Below are positions 1 through 14,462 of a stretch of 64,000 nt of DNA, piece by piece. Source of the stretch: Otis tarda. Taxonomy: Eukaryota > Chordata > Aves > Otidiformes > Otididae. Location: positions 169,582,053 through 169,646,052 of the forward strand of contig CM048552.1 in NCBI GenBank assembly GCA_026413225.1, in the 5' to 3' direction. Both the position numbers and the translations under genes were made by a program. The notes beneath the pieces are model-generated. The model saw only the letters and a program-made list of their open reading frames with translations, was not told the DNA's origin and ran no database searches. The first letter of the stretch is position 1; each line of letters begins with the position of its first letter.

Positions 1-3000
1 TAGAGCAATAAATACTGTTGTGCTTTTAAATATCATATGCTGGGTGATCTTTGTGCATAGGAATCCTACGAACCGGTTACATAACCACATTCAGAAAGGC
101 ATACATTCAAGTGCATATATATTCAACAAAGGATGTAGGTACATCTATAACATTATACATGGATTTTAACATCTTTTGATTTTACAAAGATTTAAAGAGA
201 TTCTTGAGTGCTTTGATGGTAAGAGCTTTAATATTAGCTTTCTTTCTAGCACTAACAGTATCACAAATGTTGCATTTTCAATCTATCAACCATGTTTAAT
301 AACAACTTTTCAGGATACATGCTTTCAGATCTGACAAGGCAGAATTCTGTATCTCTCACTCTGTATACATCATTCTAGTCTTGCTTGCATGGTTTTTAGA
401 AATAGTTTATTAAAATGAATTCTCTGCCTATTCTCTGTGTGATCAAAAATGTAGTTCTTCAGATTAGCTTGAAAGAAACAAATTGTATTTTGTATTATAT
501 CATTTTAAAATTCCATAAACCATCTATAATAGCAAGCTGTTTAAATGGGATACTAGAGATAAAGACGATCTGGTTTTCCATTAAATAAGAGTTGACATTG
601 TTATGAATTATTTCTACACCACTTTATTCAATGAAACCACACTGCACCAAGACATTCAACTGTGGAAAACAATTTCCACCCTATCCTTACAATTTAGAGG
701 AAGTCATGTATATAAAAATTCACCACACATACGTCAACGGTGAGTTTATAATTAATTATTTTTGCCCAAGTCAACAGAAAATTATTTACAAATTTAAATT
801 ATTCAGAAATAAAACCAACCTCTTCCTTGTTTTCTTCTTTTATTGGCACCCACTCTTTGCAGTGACAGAGTGAAAGGTTTTCACTGCTTTCTCCAGACGT
901 CATCCATACTAAGAGTTTCAGCTCTGGTAGGACTTTTAAGTACTCCACTCTTCCACTCTTATACTCCAGTATAATTTTAGCTCTGTTTTCTGCCATGCAC
1001 TGTTCAGCACTCACTTGGGGTCAAGGAGCTCATCTGCTTAGTACTGCACAGCATGAGCCTCTGCAATAAAACTGGTAACAACCACAACCTTTCAAGGAAT
1101 TGCAAAGTCAGTGGAAAACCTTGTGTAACGCCATTGCAATCCACAAAATGTAACAGTTTCTACAGAGCCCATAAGCAGGGCTGCATATTCCCAAGGTTCA
1201 TTGGTTTCCTAGCTACCCCTGTACATGGAATTGGTGAGTCCATATGCCCTATTTATAGAGAACTCTGGCTGCAGAAGCTCAACTCTTTTGTGAAGCTTGA
1301 GTATTATTATTTAAAACAAGAGTTAACTTGAGGAGACTTGCTTTAGGCTCTTGTTTTAATAGTCTATCAGACTTGCATCAGAAATGTGTGATGAAGGACT
1401 GTAGGTTCAGCAGCTTCAGCAACAGAAGGAGCAGGAGAGGGCAGGTACAATGAGCCTGGCTTTCCTGCATGGCACGTTTGATAAAAGATTGGTATCCTTC
1501 TCAAAAGTTAAACTGATTAAGTAGCAGAATGAAGGCTGGCTGGTTACATTGTTCTTCATGAATTTTATGCAGAGCAGGTATAAGTTCTGTAATGAATCCA
1601 TGTGCAATTGCTTTCAACTCTTCTCCAAGAGGATGACATTCCCGTCTATGTTCATCCACATTTGCAGCTCAGATGGATCACTGCGTTTGACATTTCAAAG
1701 ACTAAAAATGATCTAAAAAATAAACACACTGTAATAATTTTGAAGGCTGATCAGCCTTTTAATGTGGTGTCAGTTGACTGTTATTTTGTAAATTAGGCAG
1801 TGATTTGATTCTTTATCAATTTTTAGTGGTGTTTAACATCACCTAACTCATGAAGAAGGCAGCATCGGTAGCCTGAAATGTAATGAAGCTTTTATCTACA
1901 TGAGAAACAATGACAAGTCTTTTAAAAAATTTGGGATGACTTAAGTACTCATGAAAGAGATGCTGATGGCATTAGCTAACACAGATACCGTGCCAGCCTG
2001 CCTTGTAAGCTTCCAGGCACAGCTGTGACAAATCCCCTCCATCTACCCGAAGCAGTTTTAGTAAGGGGCATCTGCTTAAGCAATGAGTCTTCTGAAAAAG
2101 GGAGAATTCAAACAAAAAAAAATTACACTGATACAGACTTCTCCCAGATTTGGGATTTATTTCCTTTTCGTCAAGTCTCCAGTGATGGAAAGTGCACTGC
2201 CAATACACTGAACAGGACCCATTTTTGGAGGGTTCGGTAGAGGGGACTCCTTAAGACCCAGTTCTGAGGAGTGGGTACAGTTTTATTCGTGTGACTCAGC
2301 CATTGTTACTGGTAGTCAGAACTGAAGCAGTTTTGGTTTTTTGTTTTTTGGTTTTTTTTTCTTTTGAGGCTTTACACAACATAATAGAATTTTAAAACTT
2401 TTTTTTAAATTATTATTATTTTGTAGAGGTTCCTGATCTTAATTAAAAAATATATGAGGCATCATGTGGTAGATTTATTTACAGAAAAAGTTTGCCTAGA
2501 AATGGAGTCCAGATGCTGTTACTAAAAGTGATAACACATTGTAAAGACTTCTGCAGAAGACCTTAATTCTCAGACATATTGAATGCGTCAGTCCAGGCTA
2601 TCCTGGCACTTCTGTTGAATACTTCTGAGTAATTTTGTCAGTGCCAGAACCAACTAACTTCATGCAGAGCTTTCAGCACAACACATTAGCACTGAAATTG
2701 CTGCCAACATATTTTTCTTTCTAATCTTGCTTTCTTGGAGGTAAAGAGTGTGTTTTAGATTAATTTACCATTAAATTTATCATTCAATTTACTTCACCCT
2801 ATGAGTATTTTTTTTGCAGGAGGCAGCCGAGTCTGTGGTAGTATGGAAACAATCTGGGTTGCCTTAGTTGACTGTAATTTAAAACAGAAGAGATGGTTTT
2901 CAGGTCTCTGGAATGGACAAGTGAATAGAATATGGATTTGATTAGAAATATCATGCACAGTCTACTCTGCGTGTAAGTTATAGGCGATGATGTGGTTGAT

Positions 3001-5076
3001 TATTCTGCAGTAAAATGGTTAAAGTCAGCCGGCATCAAGTGAGTTAGCTTTTCTAAAAAAGCAAGTTGAAAATCCTCCTTATTTTTACAGTATTATCCTG
3101 GAAATGGGAAGTTTAAACCTCCTATGCTTGTGCTGTCATAATGGTTTCATGGCCTTTCTTTCAGCCTTTGAGATCTACTTTAAGACAGAAAAGTCTTATA
3201 TGAGTTCTTTCCATACTGGGTAGCAGTCATCTGAACAAGATAACTGAACCAAAACAGGTTTTCTGAACCAAAATCTTCCCATGTATTTGATGGAGCCATT
3301 TAGGTGCATTTAGGACATGACACAAAAAAGGAAGGTTCTGGCCTCTCTTACACCCATGTGAGCCCAGAGTGATTCTACTGAGATCCATCAGGGATGAGGA
3401 GGCAACTCTATGCAGGTCGGTAACTCCAAGACTTTTTGATTGACAGAGGCACATCTGATTCTAGTTCAGCATCTGTAATGATATGGCTACTTTAAGTATG
3501 CAATGCTGAGGCAATGGTTTGCTCATTGTGTGCACAATTCTTAAAAAGCGATAGCAAATAGTCTCAAATGTACTTTCTCTTTTAAATGGTGGAATAATTA
3601 CCTGCAAGTAGTGAATATTAGGGAGTATATGAGCAGCAAATAATTTACTACTGGCATTATCTAATAATTATCTTGAGATGAAATTGCAAGACTGCAGTGT
3701 TTTTAGAGCCCATTTGTGACTCATAAAATATGGGTTAAAACCTCACATTCCACCACTTTTGCAATTATTACTGCAAATGGTGGGAAAATACAAAGCAATC
3801 ACCAGGAGAAGAGATCTTTTAACTACTATCATTTCTAAAACTAATCAAAGAGATAGAAGGACTTTCCCAAGAACTAAATACCTACCTCATTTTATTCACC
3901 AGCGAGACAACATAAATGTAACTTGTAGTAGTAGCAATCTCTCTTTCCAAATCAATCCCTTTCTGTCTAAATTACAAGGAGAAGATCCTTCATCTTTACT
4001 TTTATATCATAATATAAAAGACAAAAAAGACAAGGTCTAAGTTCACATTTAGAATGGAAATTAGTAGACCAAAGCAAGGACCAAAACAGGATAACACTGC
4101 CTTCTAAAATTTTATCAGAGTAAATTCCAGAGGGAAAAAAAAAAAGAACTAAGCATCAGCCGTGTTATAAAATAGTTTAGCTCATAATAAATGTACACAG
4201 AAGATGACAATAGTTTCTCCTATACATTCCAGCAGCAAAAATAAAGCTTTCCCACCTGAAAAATGGGAGTAACCCCCCAAAGAAACAGTTTTAATGTGCA
4301 GCTCATCAAATTCACGACAGAGAAAATGTGTGCTACCCAGTCACTCTTGGTAATATTGAATTGGACTGAAATATCAGAAAAAACTCTAATCTTTCAAAGT
4401 AAGTTTCATAATAAAAATTAGTCCTACAGTCAGGGAATATTACATATCTTGTGACTAAACCGAGATGCGTCATTTTATCTCATGCTCAGGACAATAATGA
4501 CAAAACAAAATCCTATATCAGTAGCAGTCCTTCCGACAAGATATTTTTATGCTTTTGGAAAATTCACACAGAGTAAAACCCAGGGAACATAGCTTGGCGG
4601 TCAAGATAGGATCAAGACAAAATATAGGAGCTCAATTCTTCTGCCCTATTTCTGAGGCTAATTTTCACTGGATTCAGTGAGATTCAGACAACCTCTCTCT
4701 CTAGACATCAGGCCCGCAATCAACTTTAAATACAAGATGGGCTGCAGGCAAAGCATGAGAGAGAGATGTCTGAAGCAATGAAGAGAATGTGTAAATATAC
4801 AAGTAAAAGGCTTTAATCTAAGAGGAATGTTGACTAATAATAGCCTCATAAGCTCTGACGACTGGAAACAAAAGATTCTCACCAAACTATTTATGTAAAA
4901 ACCAAATCAAACGCAAGGAAAACCAAACCAACACCTCCCCTCCCCACCTCCCCAGCATACCTACTGGAGTGAAAATAAATGAGTTTTTTATGGCAGATGT
5001 CTACTCCTCCATGGAAGCCAAGTGTAGCTTCCATTGCCGTATTGCATTCCTATCACTAAGTGGCAGTATATTAAAG

Positions 5077-5101
5077 TATATATATATATATATATATATA
5101 T

Positions 5102-5133
<32 letters not shown>
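5077..5133. repeat. Compound (TA)n(CA)n microsatellite
   Basis: About 13 TA units run straight into about 15 AC units with no interruption. This compound pattern is typical of a polymorphic simple repeat. No gene context is visible. Confidence 0.95.
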
Positions 5134-5136
<3 letters not shown>

Positions 5137-6802
5137 CAGCACCACTAGTAACACCTTACAAAGCCCATTCATCTTTCCCATAAACTAAAAAGGCTACATG
5201 CCAACATCACATCTTTCACCAACTCCACAGAAAGCTACTGAACTGTTGATTTAAGAAAAAGTTTCCCATGTCTGCACCTTTTGAGATCAAAAGTAGTTAG
5301 AAGAAACTGGCTATGTAGCATAGCAGCTTCGCAAATCGACTCATACTTCTTTCTTTTTCCTCTAAAACCTTCCCTACAAGTCAGTATAAGTTTTAATAGA
5401 AAGACCTGTGTTTTGAGTTAATATCCAGATCAGCTTCTTCGTTTTGATGTTCCTGCAATAGCTTGATCTCTCACAAGAAATTCTGGAAGAAAATTTAACA
5501 GAAAGCATCAAAACAATAGAAGCATTGAAATTATTTCTTGAAAGTAACTATACTACCTGTTGACCTTAGTGGGACTGTATTTCATGACAGGATCCCAAGT
5601 TACTCATGAAGATGACCAGGTAGACTCACTGGGGATCTACTTAATTTCTGTAGCATTTGCTTCTGTAGAAGGGTCTTATGCTAACCTGCATGAGAAACCA
5701 TCTCCTCTAGACTCTTATGTAAACATACGCCTTCAGCAGCAACCACCATTTTGATGGTAAAGACTATAGACCTATTATAAGTTTTGGGTTCTTTTTTAGA
5801 AATGCACCTGATCAAATCACCTAATGAAGGGGCCCTGTTGTCACTGAAATATCCTTGAGTTCTCCACAGTTTCTCCTTTGCTCCTATCTCTAACTCTCTT
5901 ATTTAAATCTCTTTGGTTTGAGACACAGCTCAAAGGAAGAAGGCACTTTTGTTGTATAGTTTGGTGTAGCAAGTAAGTCTGGCAGAGTAACACTCGTCTG
6001 CAGCGCTAGATACCAGAAACAGTGGATATAGTGTCTTCAGTGAGGAATGTTGCCAGGCAGTGAGGAAGAGGGAAGCAGAAAGGAGATGAAAGCCAGTGGG
6101 ATGCTACAGTTGTGTTTGAGCCACCGAAGAAGCATGAGCAGGCATCTCAGGTATGTCACCTGCAGCATCACACGTGCTTCACCAAGACCCATGCTGAGGT
6201 AGACTTGCCCAAAACATTCACATTACAATACACGCTATCTTCTAGTGTCATTAATTAGTCCATTACTCTCCAAAACATAAAAGGAGTGATATTACCTGAT
6301 TAAACTACATAGGGAAAAAAGGGAGATGAGATCAGGGATCACTTATCTCTGGCACAGTTGTAATACAAGTGCAGTGAAAACATGACTTCACTGTCCATAC
6401 AGCATAGTCCTTGACTGCTGGTTTTCTGTAGAGAATTTGTGCTGCCTTGTGCTTTAAAAATTACTTGCCAGTGGTAGTTTTCTAGCATTTTAAAACTTTT
6501 TCTATCCATAGCTTCAGCTATGATAGGAAAAAATCCCAATTAAGCTTTCTGAATAAAATATAAACATTTTAAAGCAAGACTACTCAAGCCCTGCTGAAAC
6601 CTGAAACAGTACACACAAGAGAAAACTGCTGCTCTCTGTTTGCAAGCTAAAGTGCCAGTTAGCTGATCATGTTTTGCATGGAGGAGAGAGGGAGGGAGGG
6701 AGTGAGCCTGAGATGGATAACATGGGCTTAATAGTCACCTTTTTCCACCCTCATGTCCTGCAATGCCTTTTTATTTTTCCCTGCCTAATCTGGCTCTCAT
6801 AG

Positions 6803-6848
6803 GAAGACTAATTCCTAGGATCTCTGAAGACTAATTCCTAGGATCTCT
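6803..6848. repeat. Exact 23-bp tandem duplication
   Basis: A 23-bp unit starting GAAGACTAATTCC occurs twice head to tail (6803-6825 and 6826-6848) with no differences between copies. The identity suggests a recent slippage or duplication event in non-coding DNA. Confidence 0.9.
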
Positions 6849-9800
6849 CTAAGAGTTTCAGCAAGTCACACAGCTATCAGACGCAGATTCCCACAGATGC
6901 TATGTTTTTCTCCATGCTTACTTGGGGGAAGGTAAGGAATGAAAATGGAGAAGATCCTTTCCCCAGAAATGATGCTGAATTGTTCATCTATGTAAGAAGA
7001 CATACGGACCGTGCAGCATGCCCTTGTATGAAATCTCTATAGCAGAAAGGCATCCTGATCCTCCAGGCACTTCAACTGCTCCAACACGACATGGGAGAGA
7101 GGAAAAACTGTCTAGCAATCTGCATCCATACTTGAGGTTCTTTTGTTCTTTTTCTGGGGGGGAGGGTTTGGGGTTTTTTTTCAGATTTAGATGTAATTTT
7201 TCCACTGAAGTTTTGGAATGGGCTGAGAACCACAAATTTGGAAATAGTAGTCTTGCAAAGCCTGGAAATGTTAGTTAATTTCCAAAATTCTTATCAATAC
7301 CCTTTAAACAACTAGAATTCTCAACCTTTCAGATCAACAAAAGACAAACATAATTATTTTCTAGTCTGAAATGCTGTAATTTATCTGGTTTCCCAAGGAT
7401 ATGAAGCTCACATAAGAGTGCTCTGTGATTGTCTATACACGTATACATTGTCACACATATATGCAGATGTATCTGCCTTTCTCACTGTAATAATTTGAAA
7501 TATGTTATCCAATTTTAACCCCATTTGATAAGGTGCTACATTTTTACAAGTTCTGTAGAAGTAAGCTGTTATAGAAATAGGCAGGAGTTCCTGTTCCTGC
7601 CCCAGAGGAGAGAAAGGTTGCAACACAAGCACTGACACTACAAACAATTCACATGGGAGGTGAGCCTAAAGATGTACATTCATAATAAATGAGGTATCAT
7701 ACATTATGCTGATGGAAAAATCTACCTGTTTTTGGACCTGCCAGAAAGCCAATAGAAATAGTTCTTTGAGAAACCAGTCTTGGCTATAAAGGTGTCAGAT
7801 CTCTTCATCTTTCCTGGACATGACACTCTCCCATGTAGAGCACTTTGAATGTTACTTGGGTTTGGCTTCCTTTTTGGACCAGGAAGATATCCTTTAACAT
7901 AGAAAAAAAATCCCACTAGTCATGTTGAAAGGCTTACTTCTTCCATATTCCCCTAAGACTCTGTCTTTTATTCCCGTTCAACTCCCAGATGAACTTTTCC
8001 CTCAACAGGCTTACTGATCTGCCAAATGGTAGCATTTAAGAATAAGAGCTTCTGCCGGGCATCTCCCAGTTTGAAGCTCTGCCTCCCACTTTAATTTTCC
8101 CTTTACCTATAACATTGGTTTAAACATGCTTCCTAGATATAAATGTTTCCACACTCCGCGTGTGCATGAACACCACGACTGAAATGTTAACTACATTTCC
8201 CCATGGCCACACCTGAACAGATAGCAGCTGGTGCTTCACACCAGGGCGCTCTTGAAAGCAGAAAGAAGCCTCGTGGTACTAACATAAATAGTCTATTTGA
8301 GGGATGAGAGACAGCCTCTGACCACAGATCTCTGGCTAACAGGTTTCAGTACACTGTTGAGACAGAAATTGTCTTCCTTTTTAATTCTGACATTTCTCCT
8401 AGTCCTTTCACTTCATGTGCTGTTCTTCCCTTCTAACAGTTGACCTTTTCTCTTCCCGTTCACCCCTCTACCTAACGAGTCTCTCTCCCTCTCTCTCGTC
8501 ACCAAAGGATGTGCTGCCACTTGGCAAACCGCTTGCCATCAAAGCTATGTGTGTGATTTAGGGAGGTCTGATTTCCAGCTCCATGAGGTTAGCACAGACC
8601 CATTCAGTATTCTTCAGATACCAAGCTGGCTCGCTCTTCTGCATGGAACTGGCGGAGAGATGTTCCCTCCCTCTCCTCTCCATTTTATGTGCACATTAAA
8701 AGTATCCATGACCAAATCAAAAACTGTGCAGCTGTTTCAATAGCTGCAAAACTGCTTAGAACGGGGAGCCCGGAGTATAGACAAAGAGACCTTTGTGAAT
8801 TGAACACTCTCTGAACTAACTTGTTTGTGAAAACTCATGTATAATTAAAGCCTCTCTTGTTAGTGAATGGAGCCATACTTAAATACACACAATGTATATC
8901 TTTATTTCCAGCTCGAATCTTTTTCAGGACGTTTTCCAACAATGCGTATTATGTGGCTTCAGCAACTGCGATGCACCATCATCATAATCACTCAAACAGT
9001 GGAGCTCCCTGCTACATTATAAGCATCTTTCTCCTAAAATACTTTTTGATGGACTACAACATAGACCTGAACTGCATAATAAATGGATGCTATGATTCCT
9101 CTAATGGCAAGGTCCTTTCCCCCACTGCAAATGGAGCTGTAATTCAGATGCACACTATCTCACACTTTGCATGCTGAGAGACAAAATAAACAGCAACATT
9201 CATTTGTCTTTTTCCGTTTCCCTTACCAAAAAGTCAACTTCTAAAGAAAATGTTTACCAAAATATTTCCCTGTACAATCTGAATAATATTTTAATGGACC
9301 ACTTACTTAGTTAGTATCTAATTAAATTTTGCATCATGAAGAGCATATTCAAATCACTGTGGTATTGTGAATAAGGATTCAATAAAAAATACAGGATAAA
9401 AGAAATCTGCAAAATAACCACCATTAAACTAATGAGTAAAAATTCCGCAGCTATAATAAAATCCACCAGAGAACAAATAAACTGCAAACAACCATATTAC
9501 CAAACAATATTAGTCAGGTTTCATCTTGTTCCCTCATGCATCCCTGCACAGAACAGGAAAAACAGAAATACTCAGAGGAGAACATTTTGACAGAAGTAAG
9601 GGCCAAACACACATACACAGAGAGCTGCAGTAAACACTAGCAGCTGCATGGCTTAACGTACCAAGTAGTATGAAATCTCTTAATTAAAAAAAATGAATTA
9701 ATTGTTGTGAGTATATTTCCTTGACAGAGCACATTTACTCTTCTGCAGAATGCAATTCTTAACATTCAAAGAATAAGATCTCTAACAGTTATACCTGTAG

Positions 9801-12800
9801 CATAAGGGTGTAATGTTAAGACCAAGGAAGCAAGCAATCAGTTTTCCTCTTTCATTTGAACTTGGGTGTATCACAGCCCACCTGGATCCTATTAATATTT
9901 TCCTAAAGGTTGCTAGGTTTCTGCACTGCTCTGCCACCCAGTTCAGCAACACACATTCATAATATGAAGCTTGAGCCGCTCCACTGAAATAAATACTCAC
10001 GTGCCTAAGTGCTTCGCTATAAAAGGGACCGGATGGCCATAAGGCTGTTGCCCTGTTACTCTGTATAGAGTTATTTCCCTGCCATGCAGTATAACTCTGT
10101 AAATGTAATCTGTTAGGTATACAACATAAATATGTCTATTGGAACATTCCACCCACAGCTTATTTGTGATGGGTGTGAATATTATTTATTGGAAAATTTA
10201 AACATTATTGCAGCCAATTAGAAAAGCAGTTTTTATTACTTGCAGCCGTTGCTGCTGCCAGTGCCCTACGTCCTCCTCCTTGACACCACCATTATATACT
10301 GGCTTGCTTAAAAAAGATGCAGTGAGCAAATGTGCCCAGCTCTGCAAAGGCGTTCTGTATTCTGAACTCCAGGAGTGTCGGTAGTCTGATTTCAGCTGTG
10401 CTACTTACCCTTGAAATGAAGCAGGCATGAACACAAGCATTTGCAGGGTCCATATTTCTACAGATTCATAAATTAGGAGTTCAACCAGAACAAGAGAGGA
10501 GTTCACTCCTCTGAGCTTTTGTTCCAACTAAAGGATATATCTCCGGAAGAGTAACCTCCTGTTCTCCATATTGCAAGATTTGGGAATGCTTTCTAGTCCA
10601 CTTCCTCTTGGCCCATGTTCGAGCAAAATGTAGAATACAGATATTGGAAACCTTTCCATGCATATTGGTTTGCTGCAGGTAAAGCAGTGCTTCCTGAAGA
10701 ACTTCATTTACATTGCTGTTTATCTGAGCTTTCTTTAAATGTCTGCTCCTTGAAGGAACAAGCCTTGATAGGGGAGGCTGCCAATTTGTGAATACCTTGT
10801 TGTAAAATCCCATAAAGAACTGCAGAACAATCCTACAGTCTAAATACACAGAATATATATTTTGTTTTGCATATCTAACTATCAACCTCAGAAGTATACA
10901 CAAAAAGTGAATTTACACTAGGAGTTTCTTAGAAAACTTTTCAAAACCAAGAATTTTGGATGAACACTTGACCTAAAGAAAATTATTTTCGTACCATCTT
11001 CATGCGTATTTATATTCTCCTCTGAAAAGTTATTTTGATAGCAAAATGTAGACTGCTTTGACTCCAGCTATCACCCCACAAAACCCAAAGTTATTGTGAG
11101 GTGAACTTATGTATATCTGAATCCCAGGCTCTACCTACAGAACTTGTAGAAAAGGAGTACTGAAAACAGTCTGCTTAACTTACACAGACACTTAACTTCA
11201 CCCGAAACCTCAGTGTGAGTGACTTATTCCTACAGCTGTAAACACTTGATTTCAGAATAAAGTCAATGGAAGTGTGGAGATGCTTTCAAAGAATCCTAAA
11301 GGAAGGAAACTTAATTTTTTCTAAATTTGGGTGTAATCTCCTGCTTTTTGAGACCTTAGTGGACCTCACTCTTCCAGTGGACTGGGAACAGCTACTTAAC
11401 CTAAGAGGATTGCTTTGTTCTGCACCTTAAAATTAAATCAAGTCTAGGTTAATCCTGCTTCAAGATCTAAGTTAGACACTGAGCATTTTGCTCCTGCTCA
11501 TTGTTGAAACCTCTGTCCTCTGTGTCTGATGCTGGCCAAGGGGTCAAATTTAGTCTAAGGATGTAGAATGTAGGAAAAGGATTCATATGGATGTGTCTAG
11601 ACTGATTGATCACATGTGCTTGTTTGCAATGCTAAAAATATGTACATTATTTTGTTCAATAACAATTCTTCTTGATAATATAAAACAGGATATACTGTAT
11701 AGAAGAGAAAGACATTCTAATTAAAAGTGTTTTCTATTGGTGACAAACTTAATAGGAAGAGGAAAATAAACATAGCTGAAAGCATACAAATATATGCCAT
11801 AGAATACATATGAATAGACATACATTTTTACATACTTATACGTACGCATATAACAGGAAAGAATGATGAATGCTAATCATCATCCACAAATTCTGAATTC
11901 ATACTACCTTTAGTTATTTTGCATGTGTTTTATTTAGTTGTGGTTTTCTTTTTAAAATGAAAAAGAAGAGTTATTTAATTTAAATTTAGCTGAGAGTTTT
12001 TAAATTTAATTTCCTGATTTCATTTTCCATGAAACACATTATACTAATTTGAATAACAATTGTGTTATTTTTGTTATAATGTGTCCACATACCTCTGAAA
12101 CCACTCCCCAGCAGTGCTGAGTAAGGGCAGAGGTAATGTTATAAACCTTTGTATATTGTTTTTCATTAATTATTTTTCAGACTTGTAGGTCTCATTCTTC
12201 AAGTATTCTCCTGACCTTTTACCTTGCAGTAAACAAGGGTGAGGAAAGAGAGGAGAGTTGGTGAACTTTGGTAGGATATATTGGCAGAAAAGTTGTTCCT
12301 CCTTTACTTAGTAACCTGACATTTGGGATGTGCCAGGACATAGGAGCCCTAGGTCCAACTCACTCTTTCGAGTGACGATATTTGACTATCAGTCTCCCAT
12401 TGCCCCAGGGACTGACTTGACAGGGCAATGGTACTAAGTTCTTAGTTTCTTTTAAGATGCCGTTTCTTTTCTGTATAACTATTAAATATTAATGTGAGAA
12501 GGGGCTGGTGTCCAAATCTCTCACACTCTGGATGCATGCCCTAATCAATAGGTTACCATAAAGAGGACAAAGACTTTCTTTGCAAATCTACCTTTTCATG
12601 TCCTTGTTTTTCTCCTTAAGCTCCTAAAATCAGGGTATTTTACTGCATTCAGCATAAAATTGAGTTCTTATGCTTTTCTTTAATGGAAAACTTAACTTAA
12701 ACTTCAAAGTTAGTTTAATCTAAACTTTTATTCATGTTGCCATACAGAGCCTCTCCTCACCTCATACCTCAAATCAGGGCCAACTCAAGACTAGAGAGTA

Positions 12801-14360
12801 GAAGCAAACAGAATGCGAAATGAGGGGTAGTGGCATAAAAGAAGCGACTGTGAATAGAGTTCCTGCATAGACTTATGTCTGTGTGTATTGTATTTCCTAA
12901 TTAAAGAGTAGAGTTTCTATCATCTATGCTACTCTTAGTAAAAAGGTTACACTGCCATTGACTTAATAGGAACTGACATGAGAAGGGATTACTATCACCA
13001 TCACAAGAGCGAGGCATCCTTTGACGAGCTCTACAAACAACCTTGGTTGAATACTCTTCTCAACTAACTCCATTCCCAGGTGAAGCAGGCTGGAATATAT
13101 CCCTGTGTCAACATGGCTGTTCCACTTTTGCTCTAACTTTCCAAAAAAACATTTATACTTCAGGCGAAAGTCAAGCAAAAATAGTAGCCGCCTAAAAAAT
13201 CAAACTGGTGGAAAGAGTTCTGAACAGCAAAAAACAGGGCCAGAACTACCACCAGGTTTTAAAAAACACCATAATAAACACTCTGTATGTCTACAGTAAA
13301 ACACTAGAAAATGAATATGCTTTAAAAGCATGTGTACATGATACGTTCATGTGAAAACAAAACATCAGGGCCTTGAATTCTCTCTCTCTCAAGAACTTTC
13401 TCTCTGTTAGGCCTTATGGCACACTAGTACGAGATGGCACACTATGCTAAACAATGGCAGTTATTTATAAATGAATACTAAATAACTACCCTTAAACAAT
13501 TTTTCAATGCATGCATTTGGCTATCTTTGCCATTATCATGTTAGATTTTATATATGCACATATAGAACAAGAAAAAGACTGTTACGTTACTACTCCTGGT
13601 TCATTTCTTTAATTATTTGCTGCTTCACCCCTCTTATGCTTTATGCGTCCAGCTGGAGAAATTTTCCACAAGGTATACCCTTGGGCATATCACCCATCTT
13701 CACTAGATACTAATCTCTGCAAATTCTTCCCTCCCCAAAGAAGTCATAGTGGCAAGTACAATATTGACTGTGGAACCCTATTCTCACATGAAATCTGAAA
13801 TTGTTCAAACCAGGTGAAAAGCAACAAGATTTCTTTAATTGAAATAGTTCTTACCGTATAGCCACCATTAGAGACATTGAACTATCTCTAATTAGCTGTT
13901 TGAGATAAAAGCTGTTGAAAGGAGGGTGTCAGATATTCCAACAGAGAACCTCACGAACTCATAAAGAGTATATATCACTTTATGGACTGAGTGGAAATGT
14001 TTTGTGTCAGGAGAAAGGAAGACACAGAAGACGAGGAAAACAAAATAACGTGGAGGAAGAAACTGCTGTGGTGGAGAAGATACTGAGCCGGTGGCACTGT
14101 ACCTGGGATGCTGAGGGTATCTGACCATTAACAGAAAGTAAAGGTAAAATAAAAATGTGGGTGGTATTCCTGGGGAAAAAGAAATTGTGTGGGATGGTAC
14201 AACCACCACTGGACAGGGTTGGCTAAAATATGCAATACATTGAAAGCAGAAAAAAAAAGTAGGAGTAAAAGGGTGGAAAAGAAATAGCAGAGTAACATTA
14301 AAAAAAAAGGAAATAAAACAGGAAGGGTGGTACAATTTGAGGATTACAATAAGAGATTAA

Positions 14361-14462
14361 CAATCTGATCTATTTGGAGATGTCCCTGGTCCTTGCAGGG
14401 GGGTTGGACTAGATGACCTTTAAAGGTCCCTTCCAACCCAAACTGCTCCATGATTCTATGAT
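14361..14462 (+). mobile_element. CR1 LINE 3' end fragment
   Basis: This plus-strand segment matches the last ~100 bp of chicken-type CR1. It has the motif GGTTGGACTAGATGACCTTT, then TCCCTTCCAACCC, and ends in the tail ATTCTATGATG. It is 5'-truncated, which is usual for CR1 insertions made by target-primed reverse transcription. It carries no coding capacity. Confidence 0.93.

Larger units (their letters stand above)
1..14360. other. Unique AT-rich non-coding DNA
   Basis: No gene is supported here. Open frames are short (at most about 147 codons), lack convincing splice sites or family motifs, and several begin at non-ATG codons. The longest on the minus strand, 13892-14335, is a Phe/Ser/Pro-rich reading of a purine-rich plus strand. 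A TA/CA microsatellite, a 23-bp duplication and scattered A or T runs are the only clear structures. The stretch is probably intron or intergenic DNA. Confidence 0.6.

Noticed and set aside
1213-1233. Possible 21-nt microexon between TTTCCTAG and GTGAGT
   Set aside because: It is isolated, with no neighbouring exon candidates within tens of kilobases. A chance acceptor/donor pair is likely.
10411-10459. Minus-strand acceptor/donor pair around a Cys-rich 16-codon reading
   Set aside because: There are no companion exons or recognisable protein; it is too short to support.
10481-10903. 140-codon minus-strand open frame
   Set aside because: It starts at a TTG rather than ATG, has no recognisable motif, no convincing splice context and no codon pattern that stands out. 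Chance is the simpler explanation.
13892-14335. 147-codon minus-strand open frame rich in Phe, Ser and Pro
   Set aside because: It is the complement of a purine-rich, A-run-containing stretch. Low-complexity composition explains the absence of stops.
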